Shown: positions 1 through 9,979 of the stretch, piece after piece | How positions within the stretch are numbered: the stretch's first letter is position 1 | How the letters are laid out: each line of letters begins with the position of its first letter | Origin: Methylococcus sp. | GTDB lineage: Bacteria > Pseudomonadota > Gammaproteobacteria > Methylococcales > Methylococcaceae | Direction of reading: 5' to 3' | Length of the DNA: 45,178 nt | Assembly: GCA_007280285.1 (NCBI GenBank) | Contig: QYQA01000062.1 | Location: 1-45,178, forward strand | Program-made: the position numbers and the translations under genes | Notes under the pieces: model-generated | What the model was told of the DNA's origin: nothing | Databases searched by the model: none | Seen by the model: the letters and a program-made list of their open reading frames with translations, nothing else

Positions 1-1790
1 ACGCCGCGAAACAAAACGCCGCACTCGCCGCTTTCATCCTCGAATGCGAGCAAAGCGGCACCGCGGAAGCCGATATGGCCACTATGGAAAAACGGGGCAT
101 GGAGACCGGCCTGACCGTCACCCACCCCTTAACGCAACAGCCGATTCCGGTCTGGGTCGGAAACTATGTCCTGATGAGTTACGGTGAGGGGGCCGTAATG
201 GCCGTGCCAGCGCATGATGAGCGAGACTTTCATTTTGCCCATCAATACGGGCTTCCGATCCGACAGGTCATCGCCCATCCCGAAGACCCTGAGGGCTTCG
301 ACCCTAAGGCCTGGCGAGACATCTATGGTGACAAGTCGAGCGGACGCTGTATCCATTCAGGACCCTACGACGGGTTACGTCACGGCGAGGCGGTAGAGGC
401 TATCGCCCGTGACCTTAAAGCCCTCGGGCTTGGCGAAAAAAAAACCCATTTTCGTTTAAGGGACTGGGGAGTCTCCCGCCAGCGCTATTGGGGATGCCCG
501 GTTCCCGTGATCTACTGCGAGGCCTGTGGCACAGTCCCGGTCCCGGACCAAGACCTCCCGGTTCGTCTCCCCCCCCATGTCGATATCACCGGGGTCGGAT
601 CACCTCTTGCCAACCTCGACAGTTTTGTGAACACCCCCTGCCCCGATTGTGGTCAGCCCGCCCGCCGCGAGACCGATACATTTGACACCTTCATGGAGTC
701 ATCCTGGTACTTTGCCCGCTACACATCGGCCGACAACAGCGAGGCCATGCTGGATGAACGCGCCAATTACTGGCTTCCGGTTGATCAATATATCGGGGGC
801 ATCGAACATGCCATCCTCCACCTTCTCTATGCCCGGTTCTATCACAAGCTGCTCAGGGATCTGGGATTAGTGAACGTCGATGAACCCTTTAAAAACCTCT
901 TGACGCAGGGGATGGTGGTGGCTCCGACCTTTTACCGGGATGATACCGGCAAGAAAAATTACCTCGGGCCTACCGAGGTCGATGTAAGTCTTGATGACAA
1001 AGGCCGGATCACCGGCGCCGTAGCCAAGAACGATGGCCTTCCAGTCAAGGTCGGTGGAACTGAAAAGATGTCCAAGTCTAAGAACAACGGCGTTGATCCG
1101 GAGCATCTGGTGTTGCGTTACGGCGCCGATACCGTTCGCCTGTTTACCATGTTTGCCGCTCCCCCGGAGCAATCGCTTGAGTGGTCTGATGCCGGCGTCG
1201 AAGGCGGGTTCCGCTTCCTCAAGCGGCTCTGGAAACAGGTAGCGGCCCACGTTCGTGAAGGGCACCCACCAGAATTATCCCATCCAACGCTCAATGAGGC
1301 CCAAAAGAGCATGCGACGTCAGGTCCACGAAACGCTTCGGAAAGTGACTGATGACATGGGCCGTAGGTTTACTTTCAATACCGCGATTGCCGCCAATATG
1401 GAACTTTTAAACGCCCTAGGTCGCTTTGAGGATCCGAGCCCTGAAGGCCGTTGGGTCCGTCAAGAGGCCCTCGAGCGGGTGACCTTGATGCTGGCGCCCA
1501 TCGTCCCACACATCACCCAAACCCTGTGGAGCGCTCTCGGGCATTCGGGAATCGTCGCAACAGCCCCATGGCCAAAGGTCGATCCAGCGGCGCTCACGCA
1601 AGCGGCTGTGGAATGGATCATCCAGGTCAACGGAAAATTAAGAGCCAAACTCAGCCTCCCCGTCGGGAGCCCGAATGAGGTGGTTGAACGTGCGGCCCTT
1701 GCCGATGAGAACATCCGGCGATTCATGGCAGAAAAGCCCGCCCGAAAGGTGATTGTCGTCCCCAACAAACTGGTCAATATCGTCGTCTGA
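1..1790 (+). CDS. leuS: Leucyl-tRNA synthetase, 3' part (5' end outside window)
   Basis: Charges tRNA-Leu with leucine in the cytoplasm. The reading frame is open from base 3, so the gene enters from the left edge; about 595 C-terminal residues of a usual 860-870 are present, and the N-terminal HIGH part of the catalytic core is missing. Visible parts are the end of the editing (CP1) domain with the [10 protein letters not shown] signature near base 200, two CxxC pairs (CEACG and CPDCG), the [14 protein letters not shown] block, the class I KMSKS loop at 1065-1079, and the anticodon-binding and C-terminal domains. The stop overlaps the lptE start by one base (TGATG), so it heads the run leuS-lptE-holA-proA-nadD. 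The identification is secure; only the upstream end is unknown. Confidence 0.97.
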   Translation, partial: AAKQNAALAAFILECEQSGTAEADMATMEKRGMETGLTVTHPLTQQPIPVWVGNYVLMSYGEGAVMAVPAHDERDFHFAHQYGLPIRQVIAHPEDPEGFDPKAWRDIYGDKSSGRCIHSGPYDGLRHGEAVEAIARDLKALGLGEKKTHFRLRDWGVSRQRYWGCPVPVIYCEACGTVPVPDQDLPVRLPPHVDITGVGSPLANLDSFVNTPCPDCGQPARRETDTFDTFMESSWYFARYTSADNSEAMLDERANYWLPVDQYIGGIEHAILHLLYARFYHKLLRDLGLVNVDEPFKNLLTQGMVVAPTFYRDDTGKKNYLGPTEVDVSLDDKGRITGAVAKNDGLPVKVGGTEKMSKSKNNGVDPEHLVLRYGADTVRLFTMFAAPPEQSLEWSDAGVEGGFRFLKRLWKQVAAHVREGHPPELSHPTLNEAQKSMRRQVHETLRKVTDDMGRRFTFNTAIAANMELLNALGRFEDPSPEGRWVRQEALERVTLMLAPIVPHITQTLWSALGHSGIVATAPWPKVDPAALTQAAVEWIIQVNGKLRAKLSLPVGSPNEVVERAALADENIRRFMAEKPARKVIVVPNKLVNIVV

Positions 1791-2317
1791 TGATGTGTGA
1801 CCTAAAACGCTTCGGCAGCTTGATCCTGTTGGGTTTCCTTCTGCTGACCATGGGCTGTGGCTTCCATCTGCGCGGGGAAATCCCAGAATCCGCCAAGAAA
1901 GAAAGTCTAGCGATGACCGGTGTCAGCAAAAAAAACCCGCTGTATGTTAATTTTGTCCAGAAGTTGACCGTTGCAGGAGGGGTTCTTGCCGCCAAACCGA
2001 GTGAAGCCTTCGCGATTATCAATGTGACCAAGGCACGGCAGCTCAGACGACCGATCACTCTGAGCTCCGTGGGCCGTGCCAACATGTTCGATCTTAGCTT
2101 TTTGGTGACTTTCGAAGTTCAAACGCCGAAAGGCAAGATCTTAATGCCAGAGCGCGAACTCATCATCCGACGGGAATATTTCAATACTCAAAGCACGCCC
2201 TTAGGACAAGGGCTGGAAGAAGCCCAGATTCGAATCGAAATGGAAAATGAGGCGGCTCAACAATTGCTTCGTCAGGTCCTGGTCGGCCTTAAAGATTTAC
2301 CTCCGGCGGCTCCTTGA
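1790..2317 (+). CDS. lptE: LPS-assembly lipoprotein LptE
   Basis: Outer-membrane lipoprotein that plugs the LptD barrel and helps deliver lipopolysaccharide to the cell surface. The 175-residue product starts with a lipoprotein signal peptide; the likely lipidated residue is Cys23 in LLTMGC, followed directly by GFHLRG, a hallmark of the family. The rest fits the small alpha/beta LptE fold, and the length is typical. The ATG overlaps the leuS stop by one base and the end overlaps holA by four, so translation is probably coupled. The position between leuS and holA is conserved in many Gammaproteobacteria. Its partner lptD lies at 26447-29275 on the other strand. Confidence 0.93.
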   Translation: MMCDLKRFGSLILLGFLLLTMGCGFHLRGEIPESAKKESLAMTGVSKKNPLYVNFVQKLTVAGGVLAAKPSEAFAIINVTKARQLRRPITLSSVGRANMFDLSFLVTFEVQTPKGKILMPERELIIRREYFNTQSTPLGQGLEEAQIRIEMENEAAQQLLRQVLVGLKDLPPAAP

Positions 2318-3372
2318 AACTGAAGCTGGAACAATTGCAGCCTCACCTCGAAGGTCCTCTTAGGAAGGCCTATTTATTAAGTGGCGATGAACCCCAACAG
2401 ATGCTGGAGGCTGCTGATGCGATTCGCGCGGCAGCTCGACTCCAAGGGTTTCTTGAACGAGAAATCTATAGCGTTGAATATCACTTTGCTTGGGCGGACT
2501 TCAGAGCAAGCTGCAATGCCTTATCCCTATTTGGTGAGCCCAGGCTCTTAGACCTTCGACTCACCGCCAAACCTGACAAGGAAGGCCAAGAGTCGATCCT
2601 TCACTTCGTGGAACGCCCCCCTGAGGACAGCATCCTCCTCATCAGTCATCCCAAACTGGCCGCCAAGGATCAGAAAACGCGTTGGATTCAAGCGATCGAA
2701 CAGCTGGGGGTAATGATTCAAGTTTGGCCGCTTGATGAACAGGCGTTAATCCGTTGGCTGGAGCGGCGCCTGAAAGAACGTGGGCTGATGGCGGACCAAT
2801 CTGGCCTCAGAGTGCTTCAAGCTCGGGTAGAAGGGAATCTCTTGGCGGCAGCTCAGGAAGTTGAAAAGCTCTACGTTCTCTTTGGCAGCGGCCAACTCAG
2901 CGATGAAAAAATACGTCACTCCGTGGCGGATAGTGCGCGTTACGATGTGTTTGATCTCACCGAAGAGATCCTGAAAGGGCGATTCCCAAAGATGCAACGC
3001 ATTCTTCTAGGCCTCCGGGCCGAAGGCATGGCTGCGCCCGTGGTCTTATGGGCGCTCACCCGTGAGCTTCGCTTCCTGAACACCTTTATCACGGCGATGA
3101 AGCATGGCGCGAATTTCGATACACTAGCAGACCAACATCGGCTGTGGGATCGTCGCAAGACCCTCGTCGCTGGAGCCATCAAGCGGCTTACGCCCACCAT
3201 CATCCAGTCGGCCCTCATCCAGGCCGGCGAGGTTGACCGAAAAACCAAGGGGCTTGAGCCCGGCGATCCCTGGGAGGTCTTACTGTCACTTTGCTTTTCC
3301 CTATCAAACGCCGCCTCGTTGCCCCGACAAAACCCGACGACTCCAGCTGTAGCCAGAGAATACCCACGATGA
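2314..3372 (+). CDS. holA: DNA polymerase III subunit delta
   Basis: Delta subunit of the clamp loader, which opens the beta sliding clamp during replication. The 352-residue product matches the family in length (about 340) and in its N-terminal motif [22 protein letters not shown] Rossmann-like AAA+ fold followed by a helical collar domain is expected. The start is a TTG at 2314 that shares four bases with the lptE stop (TTGA). The stop at 3370-3372 overlaps the proA ATG, giving an ATGA junction. Known order leuS-lptE-holA supports the call. The tail after about residue 335 is low-complexity and probably not functionally important. Confidence 0.94.
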   Translation: MKLKLEQLQPHLEGPLRKAYLLSGDEPQQMLEAADAIRAAARLQGFLEREIYSVEYHFAWADFRASCNALSLFGEPRLLDLRLTAKPDKEGQESILHFVERPPEDSILLISHPKLAAKDQKTRWIQAIEQLGVMIQVWPLDEQALIRWLERRLKERGLMADQSGLRVLQARVEGNLLAAAQEVEKLYVLFGSGQLSDEKIRHSVADSARYDVFDLTEEILKGRFPKMQRILLGLRAEGMAAPVVLWALTRELRFLNTFITAMKHGANFDTLADQHRLWDRRKTLVAGAIKRLTPTIIQSALIQAGEVDRKTKGLEPGDPWEVLLSLCFSLSNAASLPRQNPTTPAVAREYPR

Positions 3373-4631
3373 ACGATACTCTCAAAGATCGGATTGAGAC
3401 CATCGGCCGACAGGCCAGAGCCGCCTCAAGATCGATCAGTCGGGCCGAAACGGCCCAAAAAAATGAGGCCCTTCTGGCCATTGCCCATGCCCTTGAAGCG
3501 GGAATGGATGAACTCATCCTCGAGAACCTAAAAGACCTTGAGGCAGGGAGAGCGGAAGGCCTTGATCAGGCGATGCTGGAACGCTTAGAGCTCCATCCCA
3601 AAAGGATCCAACAGATGGCTGAGGGCGTGCGACAAGTCGCCGCGCTTAAGGATCCAGTCGGTGAAATATCCGATCTCAACTATCGTCCCTCCGGCATCCA
3701 AGTCGGGCGCATGCGGGTCCCTCTTGGGGTCATCGGCATCATTTATGAATCACGGCCTAATGTGACCGCGGATGCTGCTGCACTGTGCCTTAAATCAGGG
3801 AATGCCTGTATCTTGCGAGGGGGGTCTGAGTCGATTCATTCAAACCGGGCGATAGCCAAAGCCATTCGCCGAGGCCTTGAGACCGCCGGTCTTCCCCCCG
3901 ACATTGTCCAGGTGATCGATACGACCGATCGCGCGGCCGTTGGAGAATTATTGCAGCTCGATCCCTTCATCGACGTGATCATTCCCCGCGGCGGCAAAGG
4001 TCTTATTCAGCGGATCATCGCCGAATCAAGGATCCCCGTGATCAAGCATCTTGATGGCATTTGCCACGTCTACGTTGACGATCATTGCGACCTTGAGAAG
4101 GCAAAACGGATCAGCCTCAATGCCAAAACCCATCGCTATGGCGTCTGTAATGCGATGGAGACACTCCTCGTCGCGCGCCGGATTGCGCCGATCTTCCTGC
4201 CGGATCTTGCCTCGGCCCTGAAGGAGAAGGGCGTTGAACTCAGAGGCTGTGAAAGGACTCTCGAGATCCTCCCAGAAGCGATCCCTGCGACCGAGGTAGA
4301 CTGGGAGACCGAATACCTTGCGCCCATTCTGGCCATTCGGGTCGTTGATGATCTCGAGGCCGCAATGGCTCACATCGCCCAACACGGATCCGCCCATACC
4401 GATGCGATTGTGACGGAAGACTACGGACGTGCACGCCGCTTCCTTCGCGAAGTTGATTCAAGTTCGGTCATGGTGAATGCCTCAACTCGATTTGCAGATG
4501 GCTTTGAATATGGCCTAGGCGCCGAAATCGGTATCTCGACCGACAAGCTGCATGCGCGGGGACCGGTGGGACTTGAAGGCCTCACCACCCTCAAGTTTGT
4601 CGTACTCGGCGATGGGCAGATCAGGGAATGA
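3369..4631 (+). CDS. proA: Glutamate-5-semialdehyde dehydrogenase (gamma-glutamyl phosphate reductase)
   Basis: Second step of proline synthesis: NADPH-dependent reduction of gamma-glutamyl phosphate to glutamate 5-semialdehyde. The 420-residue length is normal. An aldehyde dehydrogenase-like fold is evident, with the [15 protein letters not shown] block, the [10 protein letters not shown] block and the active-site region [10 protein letters not shown], where Cys232 is the expected nucleophile. An in-frame extension to 3291 exists but lies wholly inside holA. The ATG at 3369 overlaps the holA stop by four bases and gives the usual N-terminus, so I chose it. proB is not in the window. A 41-base gap separates it from nadD. 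Confidence 0.96.
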   Translation: MNDTLKDRIETIGRQARAASRSISRAETAQKNEALLAIAHALEAGMDELILENLKDLEAGRAEGLDQAMLERLELHPKRIQQMAEGVRQVAALKDPVGEISDLNYRPSGIQVGRMRVPLGVIGIIYESRPNVTADAAALCLKSGNACILRGGSESIHSNRAIAKAIRRGLETAGLPPDIVQVIDTTDRAAVGELLQLDPFIDVIIPRGGKGLIQRIIAESRIPVIKHLDGICHVYVDDHCDLEKAKRISLNAKTHRYGVCNAMETLLVARRIAPIFLPDLASALKEKGVELRGCERTLEILPEAIPATEVDWETEYLAPILAIRVVDDLEAAMAHIAQHGSAHTDAIVTEDYGRARRFLREVDSSSVMVNASTRFADGFEYGLGAEIGISTDKLHARGPVGLEGLTTLKFVVLGDGQIRE

Positions 4632-4672
4632 TGATGATGATCATCCTCAACATGATCTTCTAGCCGGGCGCC

Positions 4673-5332
4673 ATGATCGGCATTTTCGGGGGCACCTTTG
4701 ATCCTGTCCACTATGGGCACCTGCGATCTGCCTTGGAGGTCAGTGAAACCGTGGGGCTGTCGGAAGTGAGGTTCATCCCCTGCCATCGGCCACCTCACCG
4801 CGGGACGCCACGAGCGACCGCGAGGCAACGCCTCGAGATGCTTAAGACCGCGCTCAAGAATGCACCCGCCTCCTTTCAGATCGATACCCGAGAAATGGAG
4901 CGACCAGGCCCCTCCTTCATGGTCGATACCTTAAGATCGCTTCGCGACGATCTCGGTCAAAGACCCATGGCCCTCATCGTTGGATCTGATGCCTTTAGGG
5001 GGTTTGAGACCTGGCACCAATGGCGTGACCTCTTTGATTTGGCGCACATTCTCATCATGCAGCGGCCTGGAGAATCAAGTGACTGGCCTCAAGCATTAGC
5101 GGCTGTCTTCAAAGAGAGAGAGGCGCCGGGGATCCCTTCCCTTTCCGAGCACCCTTCGGGTCTGATAACCACCATCAACGTCACCCCCCTGGCTATTTCC
5201 GCCAGTCAGATTCGAGACCGCTTGGCAGCCGACAGAAGCGCCCGATTCCTTACCCCAGATTCGGTCATTAAACACATTGAAAATTGGCGCCTTTACGGCG
5301 CGAAGGAAAGCCAAAAGACCTCAGCAGATTAG
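4673..5332 (+). CDS. nadD: Nicotinate-mononucleotide adenylyltransferase
   Basis: Converts nicotinate mononucleotide and ATP to deamido-NAD in NAD biosynthesis. The 219-residue product begins with the nucleotidyltransferase signature GIFGGTFDPVHYGHLR, which contains the HxGH motif, and ends with the conserved ISASQIRDRL block. The usual downstream genes rsfS and rlmH are absent: the next gene is bamA on the opposite strand, and the two coding regions overlap at their stops by four bases (5329-5332). No clear Shine-Dalgarno sequence precedes the ATG, so it may rely on coupling with proA, 41 bases upstream. Confidence 0.95.
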   Translation: MIGIFGGTFDPVHYGHLRSALEVSETVGLSEVRFIPCHRPPHRGTPRATARQRLEMLKTALKNAPASFQIDTREMERPGPSFMVDTLRSLRDDLGQRPMALIVGSDAFRGFETWHQWRDLFDLAHILIMQRPGESSDWPQALAAVFKEREAPGIPSLSEHPSGLITTINVTPLAISASQIRDRLAADRSARFLTPDSVIKHIENWRLYGAKESQKTSAD

Positions 5333-7722
5333 AAGGCTTGGCCGAAAGAAAATTGGAACAGCTGGGTGCGATCCCCCTGAACGGTGTTGAGTGGGTGGGC
5401 GATGCTGACTCCAAGCGCGCCAAAGGGTGAAATCCAGCGTGCCAAAAGCCCCGGCGAGTAGCGCAGGAAGTCTCCTTTCTGCTGCGCAAAACAAGGCGTA
5501 GCCCCACCGTCGGTGAGGCCCTTGGGTGAAGCCACTTGGAACGTACCGCAGTAGATGTTACCGACATCCATAAAAGCACCGATCCGCATGCTTTTGCTGT
5601 CAGATACGAAGGGGATAGGGGCTAACAGTTCAATAGTACTCACGATCTTGCTGGAACCCCCTAGCGAAAGATTGCCGCCTAAACCTTGCGTATTAGGCAA
5701 GGTCCTTGGCCCAAGAGAGCTTGGGTAGAAACCACGCATCACCTGAGGCCCCCCTGCGAAGTAATTTTCCCAGAAAGGGAGGCCCGGGGTTCCATCAAAG
5801 CCATCGCCATAGGCCACTTCTCCCATCAGCATGAGGGTCAGGTCCTTGGCGATAGGGAAGAAATGCTGGCTCTTCACGCTGGCCTTATAGAACGCCACAG
5901 AGCCCGACCCGAACACCGGCGGGGTGGCTAAAATCTGCATGCGTTCAGCGCCCCCATCGGTTGGAAAAGTCGCCCGATTCAAGGTGTCATGAACATAACC
6001 GACCGAAACGGGGATGTAATTGAAGCCATAATGGGTGGCCTCTGAGTTATGGGTATAGTCTTGGAGGAAGGTCTGAATTTCCCGGGATGAGTTGGTGCTG
6101 GTTTTGAGGTTGGTGTAGTTGTAGTCGAGATTAAAACGAATACTGTCAAACTCACCTAAAGGAATCCCGATGTTCCCGCCAATATCGCCGGTATCGGTCG
6201 AGTAGTTGGCCAGATTGATGACGTAGGCGTTCGTCTTGCGATAGGTCAGGTCAATCCCGCTACTGACGCCATCTAAGCTGGTGTAGGGATTGAAGTAGCT
6301 GGTCTGATAAATCGTATTGATACGGCTATTATTGAAGTTGAAGGCGACCCGCTTGCCTGTGCCGAAGACGTTGTCTTGGGTCACGTTGGCATTGAAGATA
6401 ATCCCTTGCAGCTGCGAATAGCCGACACCGGCCATGATATTGCCTGAAGACTTCTCAACGATGTTGTAATTGACGTCAATCTGATCAGAGGTACCAGGCA
6501 CCGCGGGGGTTTCGACATTCACCTCTTGGAAGTAACCAAGACGCTCCAAGCGGGTCTTCGATCGCTCGATCTTGGTGCTGGATGCCCACGCGGCCTCCAT
6601 CTGGCGCATTTCACGCCGGAGGACTTCATCGCGGGTCTTGGTATTACCTTTGAAGTTCACCCGCCGCACATAGACCTGCTTACCGGGATCAACGAAAAAG
6701 GTCATGCTCACCGTCTTGCGGCTTTCGTCGATATCAGGAACCATGTTGACGTTGGCGAAAATGTAGCCTTCATCGCCCAAACGGTCACTGATGGTCTTCT
6801 GAGTTTCGGTCGCGAGCTTTCTTGAAAAGTTGTCCCCAGGGCCGATCTGAACCAATGGGGTAATTTCTTCGGGGCGAATAATGAGCTTTCCGGTGACCTT
6901 CACATCGCTGACCTTATAGACCTCCCCCTCTTTCAGATTAACGGTGAGATAGATCTCCTTGCGATCCGGCGTCATCGCGACCTGAGTCGATTCAATTTGG
7001 GAATTAATATATCCACGATCGAGGTAGTAGGAGCGCAGCCGCTCAAGATCGGCTGACAGCTTCTGCTTCGAGTACTGGTCGTTCTTCGTGTAGAACGACA
7101 ACAAGTTACCCGTACTCAGCTCAAACTCGTTCAGCAGCTGCTCATCCTCAAAGGAATGGTTGCCGACCACATTGATCTGCTTGATGGTTGCGACCTTGCC
7201 TTCCGAGATGGACAACTCAATCGACACCCGGTTGCGCGGCTGCTCAGTGACCGTGGATTCGATTTTAACGCCGTATTTGCCACGCCCGAAATACTGGCGA
7301 CGGAGCTCTTGCTCAACCTTGTCAAGAATGGCTCGGTCAAAGACCTTACCCTCGACTAGACCGATTCCCTTGAGCGCTTTCTTAAGGTCATCACTGCTGA
7401 TGTCCTTATTGCCCTCAATGTGCACACTCGAAATTGATGGACGTTCCTCGACGATCACCACTAAAGTGTTGCCTTCCTGCTCCAGCTTGACGTCCTTGAA
7501 AAATCCCGTTTTAAAAAGTGCCTTGATGCTTTCTGATGACTGGCGCTGATCAAATTCATCGCCCACTTTCACCGGAAGGTAATTGAAGACCGTCCCTGGA
7601 GAGACCCGCTGCAGGCCCTCAATACGAATATCTTCGATGGTGAACGTGTCTGATGCCCACACTGGACCCGCCCCGACGGCCGTGAAAATCAAAAGGAGGA
7701 GGGCGAAAAAACGGGGCAGCAT
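5329..7722 (-). CDS. bamA: Outer membrane protein assembly factor BamA
   Basis: Central Omp85 component of the BAM complex, which folds beta-barrel proteins into the outer membrane. The 797-residue product has a signal peptide (residues 1-23, cleavage after VWA), five POTRA domains (about 24-425, with repeats such as IEGLQRVSPGTVFNYLPV and VNFKGNTKTRDEVLRREM) and a C-terminal 16-strand barrel ending in the aromatic signature QFSFGQAF. The frame stays open to a TTG at 7827, but that codon lies in a predicted hairpin and would place 35 residues before the signal peptide. The ATG at 7722 has AGAG nine bases upstream and is preferred. Unusually, rseP upstream and skp/lpxD downstream are missing. 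Confidence 0.96.
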   Translation of the reverse strand: MLPRFFALLLLIFTAVGAGPVWASDTFTIEDIRIEGLQRVSPGTVFNYLPVKVGDEFDQRQSSESIKALFKTGFFKDVKLEQEGNTLVVIVEERPSISSVHIEGNKDISSDDLKKALKGIGLVEGKVFDRAILDKVEQELRRQYFGRGKYGVKIESTVTEQPRNRVSIELSISEGKVATIKQINVVGNHSFEDEQLLNEFELSTGNLLSFYTKNDQYSKQKLSADLERLRSYYLDRGYINSQIESTQVAMTPDRKEIYLTVNLKEGEVYKVSDVKVTGKLIIRPEEITPLVQIGPGDNFSRKLATETQKTISDRLGDEGYIFANVNMVPDIDESRKTVSMTFFVDPGKQVYVRRVNFKGNTKTRDEVLRREMRQMEAAWASSTKIERSKTRLERLGYFQEVNVETPAVPGTSDQIDVNYNIVEKSSGNIMAGVGYSQLQGIIFNANVTQDNVFGTGKRVAFNFNNSRINTIYQTSYFNPYTSLDGVSSGIDLTYRKTNAYVINLANYSTDTGDIGGNIGIPLGEFDSIRFNLDYNYTNLKTSTNSSREIQTFLQDYTHNSEATHYGFNYIPVSVGYVHDTLNRATFPTDGGAERMQILATPPVFGSGSVAFYKASVKSQHFFPIAKDLTLMLMGEVAYGDGFDGTPGLPFWENYFAGGPQVMRGFYPSSLGPRTLPNTQGLGGNLSLGGSSKIVSTIELLAPIPFVSDSKSMRIGAFMDVGNIYCGTFQVASPKGLTDGGATPCFAQQKGDFLRYSPGLLARWISPFGALGVSIAHPLNTVQGDRTQLFQFSFGQAF

Positions 7723-7941
7723 CGAAATGATCTCTGGTGACTTGAAATCCGCACCTTGTCGGGCCAGGCGTATCGGAGGGACAGGTTGAGGGTGACGCTT
7801 CATCGGATCCATGGTCAATAAACCCAAGGCCTGATGCCTTCGGGGATGAGCCTCCCAACGTCGATGGAACGGCGCTCCCTCGGGGCACCCAGCCTAAGCA
7901 GAAAGAGCACAATCGCCGATCATGGAGGTGATTTTCATGAC
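7723..7941 (-). other. Long structured 5' leader of bamA
   Basis: If transcription starts from the promoter proposed at 7948-7976, bamA mRNA carries a leader of about 220 bases. Read on the minus strand it can form a stem GGTGC/GCGCC at 7871-7889 and a stem at 7823-7845 (CCC and AAGGC pairing with GCCTT and GGG, loop ATCAG) followed by TTTATT. I do not recognise a known riboswitch class and see no convincing small gene in it. Confidence 0.35.
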
Positions 7942-7947
7942 GGTGAT

Positions 7948-7976
7948 ATTATACGAATAATCGGCGCGTATAACCA
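7948..7976 (-). promoter_or_regulatory. Candidate sigma70 promoter for bamA
   Basis: On the minus strand a perfect TATAAT lies at 7953-7948, with TGGTTA 17 bases upstream at 7976-7971 as a weak -35. It is the best promoter-like element in the 375-base gap between phoU and bamA. It would start transcription near 7941. Confidence 0.45.
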
Positions 7977-8043
7977 CCTAAGAGACGCTCTGACACCGTC
8001 TAGAACCGCTCCGCCAACAGCCAGCAGTCGCCCACGGATTCTT

Positions 8044-8083
8044 GCCATTTACCAAGCACAGGGCCTTCGTAAATGGCCCTTGG
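8044..8083 (-). other. Overlapping, mutually exclusive hairpins after phoU
   Basis: Starting 15 bases after the phoU stop are two competing inverted repeats: a perfect 9-bp pair GCCATTTAC (8044-8052) / GTAAATGGC (8069-8077), and a 6-bp pair AGGGCC (8060-8065) / GGCCCT (8075-8080) that can be lengthened by CCAA/TTGG. No T tract follows, so this is not a classical terminator. It may be a Rho-dependent end, an mRNA-stabilising stem or an attenuator between phoU and bamA. Confidence 0.4.
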
Positions 8084-8097
8084 GAGATCGCCGGGGC

Positions 8098-8832
8098 TTA
8101 GCCTATCTTGAGATCACGTTCGACCTGATCGATGCTGATATGCCGGATATTCTTCCCCATCGCCGAGTAGATCACGTACTCGCAGATATTACAGGCCCGA
8201 TCACCAATACGCTCCAAGGCCCTTGCCGACCACATGATATTGAGTGAAACCGGAATAGAGCGAGGATCCTCCATCATATAAGTGATCTGCTGGCGCATGA
8301 TGCTCTCATACTCTCGATCAACCTGTTCGTCCTCATGAACGACCCGAAGAGACTCATCAACATCCATGCGCGCGAAGGCGTCCAGGGCCTCACGCAGCAT
8401 CACGCGGGAATGCTGGGCCAACTGCTGGAGATCGGTCAGTTGGTTTTTTTTTGGGTAGTGATCGGCAAGATCGATGGCAATGCGCGCAATCCGCTTCGCT
8501 TCATCACCGATCCGCTCCAAGTCGGTGATCGTTTTGATGACCGCTACGACCAACCGAAGGTCACGGGCGGCGGGCTGCCTGAGGGCTAGGATCTTGGTGC
8601 ATTCTTCATCAATGGCCACTTCAAGGGAATTGACCTTGTAGTCATCCATGATGACTCTTTCAGCAAGTTCAACATCACTTTCATGAAGCGCGGTGAAAGC
8701 CGATTCAACCTGGGCTTCGACCAAGCCGCCGAGCCTCAGGACACGATGACGAATGGCCAGCAATTCATGGTCATATTGCTTAGAAATATGGTGGTGCCCA
8801 ACATCACCCTCGCTCTCGAGAATGTTGCTCAT
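8098..8832 (-). CDS. phoU: Phosphate signalling complex protein PhoU
   Basis: Negative regulator linking the PstSCAB phosphate transporter to the PhoR/PhoB two-component system. The 244-residue, almost entirely helical product fits the two-repeat PhoU helical bundle. Signature segments are the ISKQYDHELLAIR N-terminus, DLERIGDEAKRIA in the first repeat and RALERIGDRACNICEYV in the second, which carry the metal-binding E/D-containing helices. GGAG lies ten bases before the ATG. No pst or pho genes are in the window, so phoU is detached from its usual operon. It follows rlmM by 79 bases on the same strand. Confidence 0.94.
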   Translation of the reverse strand: MSNILESEGDVGHHHISKQYDHELLAIRHRVLRLGGLVEAQVESAFTALHESDVELAERVIMDDYKVNSLEVAIDEECTKILALRQPAARDLRLVVAVIKTITDLERIGDEAKRIARIAIDLADHYPKKNQLTDLQQLAQHSRVMLREALDAFARMDVDESLRVVHEDEQVDREYESIMRQQITYMMEDPRSIPVSLNIMWSARALERIGDRACNICEYVIYSAMGKNIRHISIDQVERDLKIG

Positions 8833-8911
8833 GAAACGTTAACTCCATCATCCAGATCAAAAGACTTATTCTCGGGAATCCACTCACTCAAACCGTCCAC
8901 TTAAGACCACC

Positions 8912-9979
8912 TCATCGAGCACGCACGGCATGGCCGGTGATTTCTTGACGATCGTGATAGAGCTGCTTAAAGGCGATCACCACCCGGCGATCCGCCTTGG
9001 CGAGCCTTTCCTCGATGATACTACGGCATTCAGTGACACAGTCGTAGCGTTTTTTCATCGGCAACTTGAGATTAAAGATCGCCTCCCGGCAAGCGCCTTC
9101 AGCCAGCCAGTCGGCGACTAAGGCCGCCACCCGATGTGGCTGTTCAACCATGTCACAGACCAACCAGTCCACCGGTTTTAAGGGGCGATAACGAAAGCCA
9201 TCGGCTTTTGCATGCTGCACAATCCCAGAATCAAGAAGCCGAGGATCCATAGGGCCGTTATCCACGGCGATGGTTCGAATATGTCGCCGAACCAACTGAT
9301 AGGTCCAGCCCCCCGGGGCAGCACCAAGATCCACCGCGGTCATACCCGGCGCCAACGCCTCATCCGGGTGCGCCAGAAAAAACTGAAAGGCCTCATCGAG
9401 CTTCAGGGTTGATCGACTCGGGGCCCCGGCGGGAAACTTAAGCCTTGGGATTCCCATCGGCCATGGGGATGCATTGCGCGGGTTTGAAAACCCTATCACG
9501 ACCTCCGTCCCGCTCTCAAAGAAGACATGCAAACGGGGGAGATGGTCGTTCCCCAAAAGACCCTTGTTTTCGAGCGCGCGACGTAAAGGGACCTTAAATT
9601 TTCGAAGCAACACCGACAGCGTCTTGGCGTCGTTGGTATCCGCTGTCTCGAGGAACACATCCGAAAAGTGAAGACGGCTTTGATCAATCATGGCCATCAT
9701 TGGCGATAGCCGATCATGGGGCGGCAGATCGTCGATCTCGCCGATCTGATGGATCAATTGACGGGCAAACATCAGATCGGTGAACCGGAGGTGATCCCGC
9801 AGCGCATCGCCACCACCAGACGCCACAAATCGGATATGACCGGCGTCCTTTATCGCCCGAACATAGCCATGAACCCCCAAAAGATCGGCTTGTTGAGTGA
9901 TGTCAGAGGCACACTCCTTCTCAAATCCAGGCCGGCAGTAAAGCAAAATTCTATCCGATAGACCCTGACCGCTGATCAC
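8912..9979 (-). CDS. rlmM: 23S rRNA 2'-O-ribose C2498 methyltransferase RlmM
   Basis: SAM-dependent enzyme that methylates the ribose of C2498 in 23S rRNA. The 355-residue length is close to the E. coli enzyme (366). After an N-terminal THUMP-like part (RILLYCRPGFEKECASDI) comes the Rossmann methyltransferase domain with TAVDLGAAPGGWTYQLVRR around residues 215-235 and the later block DWLVCDMVEQP. The start is a GTG at 9979 that overlaps the moeA stop by four bases (GTGA), so it belongs to the epimerase-mobB-moeA-rlmM run. It has no known link to molybdenum cofactor; co-transcription is probably only proximity. Confidence 0.92.
   Translation of the reverse strand: MISGQGLSDRILLYCRPGFEKECASDITQQADLLGVHGYVRAIKDAGHIRFVASGGGDALRDHLRFTDLMFARQLIHQIGEIDDLPPHDRLSPMMAMIDQSRLHFSDVFLETADTNDAKTLSVLLRKFKVPLRRALENKGLLGNDHLPRLHVFFESGTEVVIGFSNPRNASPWPMGIPRLKFPAGAPSRSTLKLDEAFQFFLAHPDEALAPGMTAVDLGAAPGGWTYQLVRRHIRTIAVDNGPMDPRLLDSGIVQHAKADGFRYRPLKPVDWLVCDMVEQPHRVAALVADWLAEGACREAIFNLKLPMKKRYDCVTECRSIIEERLAKADRRVVIAFKQLYHDRQEITGHAVRAR

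Noticed and set aside
867-1265. 132-codon open frame on the minus strand inside leuS
   Set aside because: It lies wholly within conserved leuS sequence, has no recognisable domain and is a codon-bias shadow.
7160-7549. 129-codon plus-strand frame inside bamA
   Set aside because: Fully antisense to the POTRA-coding part of bamA, with no ribosome binding site or domain.
7723-7827. N-terminal extension of bamA to a TTG at 7827
   Set aside because: It would put 35 residues before a clear signal peptide; the TTG sits in a predicted hairpin and the ATG at 7722 has a better ribosome binding site.
7860-7900. Possible TPP or SAM riboswitch in the bamA leader
   Set aside because: GGGTGCCCC-like bases recall the TPP class, but the CUGAGA and other conserved elements are missing and the gene is not a target of these ligands.
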